NCBI GenBank assembly: GCA_022575985.1
Contig: JAKSXM010000246.1
Span: 12,046,001-12,110,000 of the forward strand
DNA: 64,000 nt
Reading direction: 5' to 3'
DNA from: Anagrus nilaparvatae
Lineage: Eukaryota > Arthropoda > Insecta > Hymenoptera > Mymaridae
The number at the start of each line of letters is the position of its first letter. The first letter of the stretch is position 1. Both the position numbers and the translations under genes were made by a program. A model generated the notes under the pieces. The model ran no database searches, was not told where the DNA came from, and worked only from the letters and a program-made list of their open reading frames with translations. Shown here piece by piece: positions 1-11,999 of this stretch.

Positions 1-130
1 ATGCGTTTCTAGGCCCAGAAGGCCCATTGTAATGAACGGAGGGTAGTCGGCATGTTTTTTCAACATAATAAACTCATTCACAACCATTTAGTGTAATTTG
101 GTGTTCCAAATGTATTGAACTCTCCTTGTA
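1..130. repeat. dispersed repeat, inverted partner near 57.4 kb
   Basis: This stretch reads as an imperfect reverse complement of 57365-57495. Both contain an 'aaggcc' block, a 'gggtagtcgg' block (ccgactaccc in the partner), and a stretch ending near 'ttggtgttccaaatg'. No ORF of note. It is an interspersed repeat of unknown class lying 5' of ST1. Confidence 0.6.
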
Positions 131-388
131 AGCGAATTTTTTTTATTTTAATTGCGACTTTATTTGCAAAAATAAGAATCATTTTTTTGAGAAAAATTAA
201 GTTCCAAATAATTCTTTAATAATAAAAATAAAACTGGGCAACAAAATATTATTTAAGTTTAGTGTGTACATATAGTTTTCTTTTAAAATATTAATAATAA
301 GATATTAATAATAAGATATATTTTCAGATTTATTTTATTTTTTATTTTTTATATCAAAGAAATTATTAATCGCGCGAAAAAATTTAAC

Positions 389-3120
389 ATGTCATCAAAA
401 ATTATTTACGATGAAAATGAATTAGAAAAAATTTTGAATGAAAAATTTAGAAATAATTTAAGAAGGGGTTATTTAAAAATTAATGGTATTTTTTTACCTG
501 AAAATTATAAAAATTATGCTGATGCTATTGAAAATTTTGAAATTCGAGAAGATGATGTTTGGCTTTGTAGTTTTCCTAAAACAGGTATGTAAATAAAATA
601 ATACAATATTTTTATTTTAAAAGCTAAGAGTAAAGTAGATATTTATAAAATGCTTGTTATAATCACACTAAAAAAAAATTTCTTAAAAATAAAATATTTT
701 AAGCATCAAAGGTTTTAGATTCAAAAAATAAAAATTAAATTTATGTTTATTCTAAATACAGTAAATGAGATGTAAAAGGTTTCTATAACTATTTTGGTTT
801 ACAATTTTGAAAAATATTATAAATAAATATCTAAAAGTCATTTTATTCAAAGGCAAAATTCGTGAAACGGTCACTCGACCTCTCAAAACTTATCTGTATA
901 CAGATAAGGTAAGGATAGGTATACCTTTATGAAGGGGTTCACACATTAAAAATACGAACTTCCAGCTCCCTTGGTTTCAACCAGCCCGAGTTATTCCTTC
1001 TCAAACTTTTTTGATATTCCTCAATTATTTCTCTTATTATTTGAAGAATTCTCTAGAAAAAGTGCATACAAGGTTTCCAAACATTTTTCTAGTATAGGTA
1101 CTCAGTAAAAATTTAGCTGAAGCTATTCCTGAACATTGAGAAAGGTATTTTTTAAAATATTTTGTTATTCATTGAATTTTTCGATTTTTCTGGGGGTTAC
1201 CAGGTAACGTCAGAAACGGCTTCAGTGGATAATTTCACTAAGGAACTAGACTAGAAAAATATTTCTAAAGCTTAAATGCATGTTTTTTAGGAATCCCTTC
1301 AAAAAACGACCAGAAAAATTCAGGAATCTTGAAAAAGTTTGATCAGGCACTATTGGGTATAACTCGGGCTGATTGAGGCCTTGGAATCTGAGATTTGCTG
1401 GAAGTTCATATTTTCATATATTAACCCCTCTATAATAATAGGGTCGACAGGTCGACCTATCAGGTAGTGAGCATTTCACGAATTTCGCCTCTTAAAGTAA
1501 GTTTAATTTTTCCACATTTTCTTCTTTTATTAAATGAAAGTAAAAATTTTGCTTAATATAGATGATTTTCTTATAATACGAATAATAAATACGATTTACA
1601 AAAGGATTCATTTTCTTGCTCTACATATTTTTTGTACTTTTTTTGTTATTGACATTCTAAAATTTTTAAAAACATTATCAGGAACAAATTGGGGATCAGA
1701 AATGTTATGGTGTATTGCTAATGAACTTGACTTTGAAGGGGCAAAGGAAAACTTAGCGTGCAGGGTTTGCTTCCTTGAGTAAGTGTGTTTGAATATTGTA
1801 AATTTATATTTAAGATGCAATGCACAATCTGTCTTGATCAAAAACAATGCTTTTAAATTGCAAATTCCCTGAAATTTTATCTTGACTATAGATACTTTTA
1901 AATAAAATAAAATGCATCAAAGATTTTTAGATTTTAAAATTTTATTTTCTAATATTTATCTGCGTGATTATAAAATAATAAAAACCCGCAAAGGTTTTAG
2001 TTCCTTATGAATATTAAACATGTTTTGAAATAACGAAAAATAAACTTTAAAAAATTGGACCCTAAAGAGCTCAAATTCTAACGTTAAAAAGTCATACACA
2101 AAGATTAAAAACTGGAATAACAGTTAAGTTACGCAAATAAATTTTTCATACAGAATCTCAAGTTTTCTGCACAAGCCTCTAGCATGATTTTTCAACGCAG
2201 ATTCAAAATTATAGTAACAGAGTAAATTGATTTTTTTACCAAGGTTTAAATAATGCTGTTTCCATTTTAATTTTAAAAGGTTGTCCATGATTTTTGACTT
2301 CTCAGAGGTTATATCTCGTATACCAGAAATTCGAAAGGATATACCTGACCATTTTATGGATAGTGTAAATTATGCTAAAAATATGCCAAGCCCAAGATTC
2401 ATTAGAACTCATTTGCCATTTCATTTGTTACCAAAACAGTTAAGAACAGGAGAAAAGACGGCAAAAATAATTTATCCATTAAGAAATGTCAAAGATACCT
2501 GCATATCTTATTACCATCACTCAATTTTATTAGCTGGATTTTCTGGAAGTTTTTATGAATTTTGCAGTTTATTTTTAGCTGGAAAGCGTAAGTTTTAGTA
2601 TAATGTTAAAAAATTTGTCAATTAAAAAATAATTACGTTTGCCCATTTTTTTATGCAGATGGTTATGGTTCATTTTGGAAGCATGTTTTAGGATATTGGC
2701 AAAAAAAGGAAGAATTTAATATTTTTTTCATAAAATTTGAAGACATGAAAAAAGTGAGAATCGTCTCTTTTTCTGCTGATGCAAATATTATAGATACTTT
2801 AATAAAATTAATTCATATGCTTTCAGGATTTACCATCAGTGTTAAGTAATACTGCAAAATTTCTGGATAAAACTTTAAGTCCAGATGATGTTGAAAAATT
2901 GTGTCATTATTTGAGTTTTAATGCTATGAAAAACAATCCAGCAATTAATAGTATAACAGTAGATGAAATTAATAAGAAATACAAAATATTTAAATCCGAA
3001 GGCGAGTTTATGAGATCTGGAAAAATTGATCAATGGAAAGAAGTTATGCAGTCAGATGTTATAGAAATTTTCGACAAGAAGACTGAGGAATATTTTAAGG
3101 ATTCTGATCTCAAGTTTTAA
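389..3120 (+). CDS. cytosolic sulfotransferase, copy 1 (ST1), five exons
   Basis: PAPS-dependent sulfotransferase, expected to move sulfate from PAPS to a small hydroxyl or amine substrate in the cytosol. Exons, from splice consensus and paralogue alignment: 389-584, 1682-1778, 2280-2587, 2659-2753, 2827-3120. Donors are gtatgt, gtaagt, gtaagc-like and gtgaga; acceptors are all AG. The joined protein is about 329 residues, the normal family length. The 5'-phosphosulfate loop reads PKTGTNW across the exon 1/2 junction (family PKSGTTW). The catalytic His is in RTHLPFHLLP, and the 3'-phosphate site is YPLRNVKDTCISYYHH with its Arg and Ser present. The C-terminal motif is RSGKIDQWK, altered from RKGxxGxWK. 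Start 389 is the only in-frame ATG at the position shared by the copies. It is the best-preserved of the three STs. The substrate cannot be told from sequence. Confidence 0.88.
851..1490. mobile_element. 640-bp terminal-inverted-repeat element in ST1 intron 1
   Basis: The left end reads AGGCAAAATTCGTGAAA and the right end, reverse-complemented, AGGCGAAATTCGTGAAA. Related end and internal sequence lies in intron 1 of ST2 (about 7710-7840) and ST3 (21918-21946 and 26995-27150), so the insertion predates the ST duplications. No coding capacity. Confidence 0.6.
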
Positions 3121-3319
3121 ATAATTTTTATACCTATTTTTTTAAAGGAATCTAATAAAAATCTACTGATAATTCTTCTGTGGCATTCTTTATTTTTTAT
3201 TAACTTTGCATAATTATTAATTTACTGTTCACGTAACGATTTCGATTTTACGTGTCCTTCAGCAAGAAAATATTGATTTTTCAACAAACGGATTTATATT
3301 TTATCTGATTATTGAATAT

Positions 3320-3850
3320 AGTCTAGAAGCCGCCTATGTTAAATGCATGCATTTTTTTCGTAAGCTATGTTTAAGGCTACTTATACGTGATTCTTAAGTT
3401 TTCGGGTACGCTGCGCTGATTCCGAATGTTTAGGTCCCGATCCCGAAAACGTAGCCCTAATACCGATTTACCGTAATTTTCGGACAATTTTGAGTGTTTT
3501 TTTGACATACTTAATATAAAAACTTTCTAGATTGACTATGAAAAGTCAGGTAATATATTTTTGTGGTTGCTGATTATGAATTTTAAAGTTAGGAACCCGA
3601 AAAGTTATCTTGTATACCATATTCGGCCATTCTTTACTCGTTTTTGGCTTTTTTTCAACACAGTTAACAAAAAACTTACTCGATTTTAATAAAAATGACT
3701 AATTTAAGGTTTTTGAGGTCACTGATTATGAATTTTTAGGCTATGACCCCGAAAAGTTATCCCGTATACCATATTCGGCCAGAATCACGTATAAGATAAG
3801 GCATAGGAAAAAAGTGCATACATTTAACACAGGCGGCTTCTAGACTAATA
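3320..3850. mobile_element. inverted-repeat element downstream of ST1
   Basis: The left end has GTCTAGAAGCCGCC and the right end GGCGGCTTCTAGAC, about 530 bp apart. Internal phrases about 'ggtattagggc' and 'gtcgggacctaaa' recur, sometimes inverted, near 5180-5640 and 20390-20870, where the end reads GCGGCTTCTGGACTA. It is a MITE-like family with no ORF. Confidence 0.55.
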
Positions 3851-3879
3851 TATAACCAAAATGATCAATTTAAAATAAA

Positions 3880-4560
3880 TAATGGGTAAATATGAGCACT
3901 GTTTCTTTCACCTTTATAATAACATAACTTTTCGACATTTCAATCTTTTTCGACCTACCAGGCCTTGTTCGATGGAAAATATAACGTATTTTATGGGAAT
4001 ATTTTTTTGCGCCCTCCTTGGCCCTCCTCCTTCCACCAAACGCTTAAAACTTGATTTTCAAAAATTCAAATAAAAAACTCTTTTTCGAGCATGTTCAGTG
4101 GCACAGAAAAAATTTTTCTTTTCATATGTACATTTTTTGTTGAACAATACCAGATACTGGTCATAATTTTTCATTATAGGTGGTGGAACATGCTGAAAAA
4201 TTTAAAATATCATGTTTTCCTATTTTTTTCCTTCTTATTTATAATATAACATTTTAATATGACATAAACGTCTTCGACATTTTAACCTTTTTTGACCTAC
4301 ATGGCCTTATCGATGGGGAATCTAACGCATATTTTGGAAACATTTTTTTACGCCCTCCTCCGACCTGCCCCCTTCACCAGACGCCCAAAACTTGCATTCA
4401 AAAAAGTCAAAAAGTTGAAAATTTTAATTTTTCTCAAGTATGTCGAGGGACACGGAGAATTATTATTATTTTTCATGTATTTTTTTTTAATAAAAATTCC
4501 CATACTGGTCAAATGTATAATTATAGATGCATGATAGAACATGCCGAAGAATAGATAAAA
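3880..4560 (+). repeat. two diverged direct repeats of about 350 bp
   Basis: 3905-4200 and 4255-4555 align in order: 'cgacatttcaatctttt', 'gacctaccaggcctt', a Tyr/Pro-rich spacer with 'cgccctcct', then 'tactggtca' and 'gaacatgc'. A third partial unit is at 20165-20335, upstream of ST3. The short ORFs here are not conserved between units. Confidence 0.55.
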
Positions 4561-4889
4561 TCGTAATTTTTTATTTTTTTCAGCTAAATTAATCTATTAA
4601 TGCTTAACCGACAGTTTTTAGAAACTTGGATTTTTCGGTAATAAAAACTGTATATTTTTGGCTGTAAAACTCTCCCAGTAGGTAATTAAAGCCTCTTAAA
4701 AGATGACAAACGCAAAAAAATATATACCAACCGAAAGTTAATAATTTAAAAAACAAGGCAATACATAATAAAAGTGATATTTGAAGTTAACCCGAGATCC
4801 CATATCTTATATACAATTAAAAAAAAAAATTTTTACCGTGACTAAAATTTTTGCTTTATTTAATTCGTCAAAGAAATGATACCTACACT

Positions 4890-5950
4890 GAAAAAAAGAT
4901 CGGCTTGCCGCCAGCAGGATTTTTTTCTTTTCTTCAAACGATGCAAATGTCTTGAAGCATATAAAGGAAAAAAAAATTTATTTTCAATTCATTTGCCATC
5001 GTCTGAACATTAAAAAAAAATCGTTTGCAGCAAGTAGTATTTTTTTTTGAAAAACGAGTAATTTAAGAAATATCATTGTAAATGTAAACGTTTACATTAG
5101 CGTATCCCGAAAATTTTTTTTGGATGAAAATAGATAATAAAACAAAAAGTAGTGGAAAATTGAATTGGCTTAGTGATGAAAAGCGTAATTTTTCGGTTTT
5201 TCGGTATTAGGGCAAATTTTGCGGGGCCAAGACCTAAAAATTTGGAATCAGCAACCCCAAAAACCTTAGCCTAGTAATTTTTATGCTAATTAGATAAATA
5301 TCTTACGTAAAATATAGAAAAAACGCAAAAATATGGCCGATAGATGCTCATAAAAGGCATTCGGAGAAAGTTTCGGGGTCTGGACCTAAATATTCTTATT
5401 CAACCACTCAAAAACATGTTACATATCATTTTAAGGTTAATCAAAAATGTTTCTTATAAAATAAGTCAAAGTAATCTTTAAAATTGACCGAAAGATACAG
5501 TTTTTTGGTAATAGGGCTAATTTTTCAGAGTTGGGTTCAAATATACAGCGTACCAAAAAACTTACCTATCACTTATAAGTAGCCTTGCAAAAAGCTTAGA
5601 AAAAATAGCATCTAACATATGCGGCTTCTGGACTATAATGAATTTCTAATAATTTGAAACACTGAAAAAAAAATTCGCTTGTATCGAACGGAATTTTTTT
5701 ATCTCATCAAACAATTGTAAATGACTTGAAACGTAAAGAAAATTAAAAAAAAAAATGTTTTTCCCGTTTACGTAGGATATGCGTGACTTGAGAAAAACTT
5801 TCTTTACGTTTTAAATAATTTGCAATCGTTTGAGAAGAAAAAAAATTCCACTAGCAAAAAGCGAAATTCCGTTTGCCATCAGTGAATTTTCCGCTTGCTG
5901 CAAGTGGAATATTTTCATTGGCAGCAAGCGGATTTTTTTTTCAATATTGC
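4890..5950. repeat. CACTGAAAAAAA repeat cluster upstream of ST2
   Basis: Several copies of a short family begin with CACTGAAAAAAA and contain 'cgcttg', 'gccgcaagtgga' and AAATGTCTTGAA. They are separated by an ST-locus segment that also lies upstream of ST3 (20335-21200). The same family occurs at 48555-48860, its mirror 53510-53815, and 60315-60365. Non-coding. Confidence 0.55.
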
Positions 5951-6040
5951 TCTAGGTTATGAAAAAATTTATTATCACTGATATTTATCGTCGCATGACT
6001 TACTCTTTTTGATAGCTTATGATAAGTAATTCAATATATA

Positions 6041-7122
6041 TGGGCGATTATTTCTCAACCCGGCCACCCCCCTCTGTCCAAAAATTGTGGCAACTTAAAA
6101 AGATTTTGATTGACTGGAATTGACTGGAAAAGGGTCTAGTTTTTTATTCTCATTGGCCTTTTCAACTCTGTAAATCTAATGTGCCCATTTTAGGCACTAA
6201 GCGGCGGCAGGTCGACATTTTAAAAACAGAAAAATTCAAATAAAAGTAGATTACAAATTCAAATAAAAGTAGAACGGTACGTTTTTTGAAATTTTTTTCT
6301 CTTAAAAGTTGTTATTTATTAAAACAAAGAAAATGAGACCACTTGCGTGGTAATTGGTTGATTTCTTAAAAAGTTTTGTGGGTGCTATGTAGTTTTTAAA
6401 AATGGGTAAAAAACGACTGCTTTGACTGATGATATCTCTGAACCTACATATCCAAAATAAAAAAGTTTTAGTGCAAAATGGTAGTCTTTTGATACATAAT
6501 AAGTGTGCCAAATATCAGGGGATTTGATCGAGTATTTTCAGATTTAGCAATTTTCGGGTATTAATTCTCTTAAAAAAATGGGTCAAAATTTGTTTCAGAA
6601 TCACCCTTAAAATTGCTAAATCTGAAAATACTCGATCAAATCCCCTGATATTTGGCACACTTATTATGTATCTAAAGACTACCATTTTGCACTAAAACTT
6701 TTTTATTTTGGATATGTAGGTTCAGAGATATCATCAGTCAAAGCAGTCATTTTTTACCCATTTTTAAAAACTACATAGCACCCACAAAACTTTTTAAGAA
6801 ATCAACCAATTACCACGCAAGTGGTCTCATTTTCTTTGTTTTAATAAATAACAACTTTTAAGAGAAAAAAATTTCAAAAAACTTACCGTTCTACTTTTAT
6901 TTGAATTTGTAATCTACCTTTATTTGAATTTTTCTGTTTTTAAAATGTCGACCTGCCGCCGCTTAGTGCCTAAAATGGGCACAGTAGATTTACAGAGTTG
7001 AAAAGGCCAATGAGAATAAAAAACTAGACCCTTTTCCAGTCAATTCCAGTCAATCAAAATCTTTTTAAGTTGCCACCATTTTTGGACAGAGGGGGGTGGC
7101 CGGGTTGAGAAATAATCGCCCA
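6041..7122. mobile_element. 1.08-kb foldback element upstream of ST2
   Basis: Two arms of about 510 bp are near-perfect reverse complements round a roughly 55-bp loop (about 6555-6609). The ends are TGGGCGATTATTTCTC and its complement, flanked by TA. The paralogous stretch upstream of ST3 (about 21285-21300) is the empty site: cutting 6041-7122 plus one TA restores the same AT-rich sequence. Because the flank is an AT run, a 4-bp duplication fits as well. No ORF encodes a transposase. Confidence 0.85.
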
Positions 7123-7239
7123 TATATTTATGAGTCTTGCATTAAAGTATTAAAAATAAGATAATTTTAGATTTTTTTAGTTTTGATTTTTTGTATTAAA
7201 AAAAATAATTAATTGTGCAAAAGAACTTTTATATTTAAC

Positions 7240-9849
7240 ATGGCATCAAAAATTATTTACGATGAAAATGAATTAGAAAAACTTTTAAATGAAAAATTTA
7301 AAAGTGAGTTAGGCACGGGCTATGATAATTTTAATGGTATCATTTTACCTAAAAGTTATGAAAATTATGCTGATGCTATTGAAAATTTTGAAGTTCGAGA
7401 AGATGATGTTTGGCTTTGTAGTTTTCTTAAAACAGGTATGTAAATAAAATAATACAATATTTTTATTTTTAAAGCTAAATTTTTAAAGCTAAATTTTTAA
7501 AGTTTATTTGTGGTATAAATAAATTACTTACTGTATTCGCATTTTTTTATCATTTAAAGAATGAAATTGTAAAAACTTAAAATCTAAAGAATAAAAATTA
7601 AATTTATATTTATTCTAAATACAGTAAATGAGATGTAAAATATTTCTATACCTACTTTAGTTTTCCAATTTTGAAAAATATTATAAATAAATAAGTAAAA
7701 GTAATTTTATTCAGAAAAAAAATTGGAGAAATTGTTACTAGACATCTCAAAACTTATCTGCGCCTTTATGGAGGGGTTCACACATTGAAAACATGAACTT
7801 CCAGCAAATCTCAGCCCCGTAGGTCTCAATCAAAAATAAATATTTCTAGATGAGGTTAAGAATTTTTTTTCGTACGAATAGCAAATATGACTGTCCAAAG
7901 GATTCAATTGCTTGCTCTACTTATTTTTACTATTTTTTATTTTATTAACATTCTAAAATTTTTTAAAACATAACCAGGAGCGCATTGGATATCAGAAATG
8001 ATATGGTGCATTGCTAATGAACTTGACTTTGATGGGGCAAAGGAAAACTTAGCACGCAGGGTTTGCTTCTTTGAGTAAGTGTATTTTTACATTGTAAATT
8101 TATTTAAGACGCAATAAAAAATCTGTCTAGATCAAAAATAATACATGGCTTAAATTAAACCAAACCAGCGAAGTTTTAGTTCCTTATAAATATTATACAT
8201 TCATAGGAAAAAAAATTTATAACCGGTTTGTGTAACGACACAACCAACGAGCATGGAACATGTTGACTTATAACAGTAATAAATCCAGAAACCGAAATTA
8301 CAATAAATCCTGAAATATAAATTATCCTAAGTCCATAGACTTAAGAATTCTAAGTTCTTGTTCTTATCAGGCCTGATCAGGCCCTGACTCCAACTTTAGA
8401 TTATTCTAAGTCCCTAAATCGAAAATGTTCTAAGTCAATTTCACCCCCCCCCCTAAAATCGTCACTTTTTCGCCCCCTCTAAAAATGTCACTTTTTCACC
8501 CCCCCCCCTTCCCCTCCCCTGCCGAGCCAAACTTTTCCAAATACCCCATCCAATGAACATGTTCCATGTTTAAAAACTTCAAGTTGTTTAAAAAATTTGT
8601 CGCTAAAGGGCTCAAATTTCCACAAGCTAATAAAATTTGCATAAGAAATGTGGACATAATATCAAAAGAATATTCTTTGATAATGTGTTCATAAGAATAC
8701 GAGTATAGAATAAATTTTATGAAAGTCGTGACTGCAAGCATGCAAATACAAATAATTAATTAAAATTTAATTAATTAATAGTAAAATTATAATAAATGTA
8801 AAAAAGTATACATTAAAAACGTTAAAAAGGGTTCGTCCCGTTAACTCGTTAAATAAATAAAAAAAAAAAAAATTTATCAAGTTTTTTGTACAAGCTTTCA
8901 AAATGATTTATTCGAGTGGATTCAAAATTATAGTAATCAATTAAATGCATTTTTCTTCCTAAGGTTTAAATAATGCTGTTTCCATTTTAATTTCAAAAGG
9001 TTATCCACGCTTTTGGACTTCTCAAAGGTTATATCTCGTATACCAGAAATTCGACAAGATATACCTGATCATCTTATGGATAGTTTAAATTATGCTAAAA
9101 ATATGCCAAGCCCAAGATTCATTAGAACTCATTTGCCATTTCATTTGTTACCAAAACAATTAAGAACAGGAGAAAAGAAGCCAAAAATAATTTATCCGTT
9201 AAGAAACGTCAAAGATACCTGCATATCTTATTATTATCACTGCAAATTATTGGTTGGTTACAGTGGAAATTTTAATGAATTTTGCAGTTTATTTTTAGCT
9301 GGAAAGCGTAAGTTTTAAATAATTAAAAAAAATTTATCAATTAGAAAATAATTACGTTTGCCTATTTTTTTATGCAGATGGTTATGGTTCATTTTGGAAG
9401 CATGTTTTAGGATTTTGGCAAAAAAAGGAAGAATTTAATATTTTTTTCATAAAATTTGAAGACATGAAAAAAGTGAGAATCGTTTCTTTTCCTAATATAA
9501 GTAATTGGTGCAAATACTAGATATATTTTAATAAAATTAATTCGTATTCTTTCAGGATTTACCATCAGTGTTAAGTAATACTGCAAAATTTCTGGATAAA
9601 ACTTTAAGTCCAGATGATGTTGAAAAATTGTGTCATCATTTGAGTTTTAATGCTATGAAAAATAACCCAGCAATTAATAATATAACCCTAGCTAAAATTA
9701 ATAAAAAATACGGACTATGTAAAACTGAAGGCGAGTTTATGAGATCCGGAAAAACTGATCAATTCAAAGAATTTTTGCAACCAGATGTTATAGAAATTTT
9801 TGACAAGAAGACTGAGGAATATTTTAAGGATTATGGTCTCAAATTTTAA
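7240..9849 (+). CDS. sulfotransferase copy 2 (ST2), five exons, altered cofactor loop
   Basis: Second ST paralogue. Exons 7240-7435, 7978-8074, 9000-9307, 9378-9472, 9556-9849 have the same lengths as ST1 (196, 97, 308, 95, 294). All splice sites are usable and there is no premature stop, giving about 329 residues. The 5'-phosphosulfate loop reads LKTGAHW, where the family has PKSGTTW, so the Pro and the first Thr are lost while Lys, Gly and Trp remain. RTHLPFHLLP and YPLRNVKDTCISYYYH are kept. RSGKTDQFKE replaces the usual RKGxxGxWK, with Phe for Trp. An in-frame ATG at 7213 exists, but the aligned start is 7240 (aacATGgc). It may be a weak or altered-function enzyme; an intact frame alone does not prove activity. 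Confidence 0.83.
8200..8575. mobile_element. intron insertion with TATAACCGGTTTGTGT end
   Basis: This is absent from the matching place in ST3 (about 27610-27660). It begins near 'tataaccggtttgtgt', contains 'agtccctaaatcg' phrases and C-tracts, and ends near 'catgttccatg'. A longer relative is at 59445-60090, and the start also matches both outer ends of the 13.4-kb palindrome. Confidence 0.5.
8755..8875 (+). repeat. possible retrotransposon 3' tail in ST2 intron 2
   Basis: The phrase 'gggttcgtcccgt' is followed by a short A/T-rich simple repeat. The same phrase in reverse complement, next to a run of 'attt' units, is at 46215-46300. It resembles the 3' end of a LINE with a simple-sequence tail, but no coding part is present. 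Confidence 0.35.
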
Positions 9850-10029
9850 ACAATTTTTATACCTATTTTTTTAAAGTTTTTTAAACTTTTAAACTTTTCA
9901 TAATTATTAATTTACTGTTTACGTAACGAATCCGATTTTATGTGTCCTTCAGAAAGGATAGATTGAATTTTCAACAAACGGACTTACATTTTTATCAAAT
10001 TAAAAAATGTAATGAATTTCCTAATGTAA

Positions 10030-11885
10030 TTTAAACGATATCACTGCCAACAACGCATTTGACATAAGTAACTTATTTGCCAAACATTTTGGTAGTGTAT
10101 ACACTGATAATTTTAATGAAATTAATAGTAATAACAATACTAATAGCTTTTCTGAATACAAATCTTTTATTAATGAATTTATAAAAATTGACTCAATAGA
10201 CGTGACGTTATTTGATATCACAGTCAAGGAAATAGAAAATAGCATTAAGTTATTAAAGAACTCTTCAGGAATAGGGCCAGATGGCGTTCCAGCGATCTTT
10301 ATTAAATGTTACTGTTTGACCATAATAAAACCTCTTTTTATATTTTTTAACCTGTCCCTACGTACAAGCATGAATTGAAATGATTAAATCAAGCATGAAT
10401 CCATTTTGGAAATCGGCATACATTACACCCTACTTAACCCATTTACGCCCAAGCGGACGTAAACGGAAAGTTAAAAAAAAAATTAGGTTCCCGTATAGAT
10501 AGAGGCTTTTAAATTACATGTCTATAGTAAAATTCCATGCTCTTACTGAATCTGAAGTCAGATTTTACTTACAACCCTTTCAAATGCCCCAAAAATAGGG
10601 GTAATTGGGGTGAAAAAGGGGCTAAAATAAAAATGACGGAAAAATCAACATAAAAATAAAAAAATGATACCAAAAATCATTTAAAATTACTTGTTAGTGC
10701 AAAAAACTTACATTTATTAGGTTTATAGGATATTTAATTGGATTTCAACCCTTATATTGCAACTAGGGGTAGTTTTCCCAAAAACTTCAAATATTGTTTT
10801 TTTAGTTCCAAATCGGTTCTAATAGGTAAATTTTACTCCTAATTCCATTTTTTGAATTTGTTTTGAGCTAAAACTCTTCTGTAAGCGTAAAATTCTAAAA
10901 TTTAGTTTCCTATATAAAAATAATAAATTCTATAGGTTCCATTTAGCCCTGATCACCCCTATTTTTTCGCTTACAGAAGCGTTTTAGCTCAAAACAAATT
11001 CAACAAATGGAATTAGGAGTAAAATTTACCTATTAGAACCGATTTGGAACTAAAAAAAAGAATATTTGAAGTTTTTGGGAAAACTACCCCTAGTTGCAAT
11101 ATAAGGGTTGAAATCCAATTAAATATCCCATAAACCTAATAAATGTAAGTTTTTTGTACAAACAAGTAATTTTAAATGTTTTTTGGTATCATTTTTTTAT
11201 TTTTATGTTGATTTTTCCGTCATTTTTATTTTAGCTTTTTTTCACCCCAATTACCCCTATTTTTGGGGCATTTGAAAGGGTTGTAAGTAAAATCTGACTT
11301 CAGATTCGGTAAGAGCATGAAATTTTACTATAGACATGTAATTTAAAAGCCTCTATCTATACGGGAACTTAATTTTTTTTTAACTTTCCGTTTACGTCCG
11401 CTTGGGCGTAAATGGGTTAAAATACAAATGTTCTCAGCAGATGGTCGAAAACTACAGACCTGTAGCAATTATGGGTGCCATTCCCAAAATGCTTGATTCC
11501 ATCTTTTGTAATAAATTAAAATCTTTGATCGGCAATTTAATTTCTGATCGGCAGCATGACTTTATGAGCGGCAGATCTACTGTCAGGAATTTAACTATAT
11601 TCACCAATTATTTATTCAGATCCATCAAAAATAAATCACAAGTTAATGCAATTTATTTAGACTTCAAAAAAAGCATTTGATCTAGTTGATCATGAAATCA
11701 TGTTGCTGAAAATGAAGGGTTATGGGTTTTCCCAGAAATTCATTAACTGGTTATCAGATTACCTCACCAATAGAACCTTGAATGTCAATATTAATGGAAC
11801 AATAACGGACCCATTTGTTGCTGGCTCTGGAGTACCTCAGGGGTCACACTTGGGCCGGATATTGTTTTTAATTTTTATTAATGAT
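10030..11885 (+). pseudogene. Jockey-like non-LTR reverse transcriptase fragment, split
   Basis: The left part (about 10030-10437) encodes the region before the RT palm, with a KNSSGIGPDGVPAIF block and 'WKSAYITPY'. After the 979-bp insertion the frame continues with VENYRPVAIMGAIPKMLDSI, a GRSTVRNL block, an AFDLVDH block with a 1-bp frameshift just before it, and SGVPQGSHLGRILFLIFIND. The YADD catalytic box is missing because an LTR-like sequence begins at 11886. Taking out the foldback and one TTAA gives a clean reading through ITPYLKYKC. There is also an in-frame stop near 10376. It is dead. Confidence 0.8.
10438..11416. mobile_element. 979-bp foldback flanked by TTAA (piggyBac-like)
   Basis: Both ends are CCCATTTACGCCCAAGCGG in inverted orientation, and TTAA lies at 10434-10437 and 11417-11420. 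The arms run about 440 bp each around a loop near 10880-10970. CCC ends with a TTAA target fit the piggyBac superfamily. There is no transposase, so it is non-autonomous. It interrupts a Jockey-like reverse transcriptase whose frame is restored by removing it. Confidence 0.85.
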
Positions 11886-11996
11886 TGTTACGAAAGCAAA
11901 TGAGAAGATTTTTTGCAATAATAATTATTCTTCTAAGATATTAAATTCATTTTGGTTTTTATTCTTAATTGTAAAATTTTACATTAATTTCATTTT
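11886..11996 (+). repeat. left LTR fragment
   Basis: This begins TGTTACGAAAGCAAA and is about 97% identical by eye to 13911-14021, then diverges. With the second copy it forms a direct pair about 2 kb apart, as expected for LTRs. The right edge of the LTR could not be fixed. Confidence 0.55.
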
Positions 11997-11999
11997 AAA

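Noticed and set aside
1534..1782. Single 82-codon ORF at 1534-1782 as a gene
   Set aside because: Only its last 32 codons are coding (ST1 exon 2). The earlier part is intron sequence.
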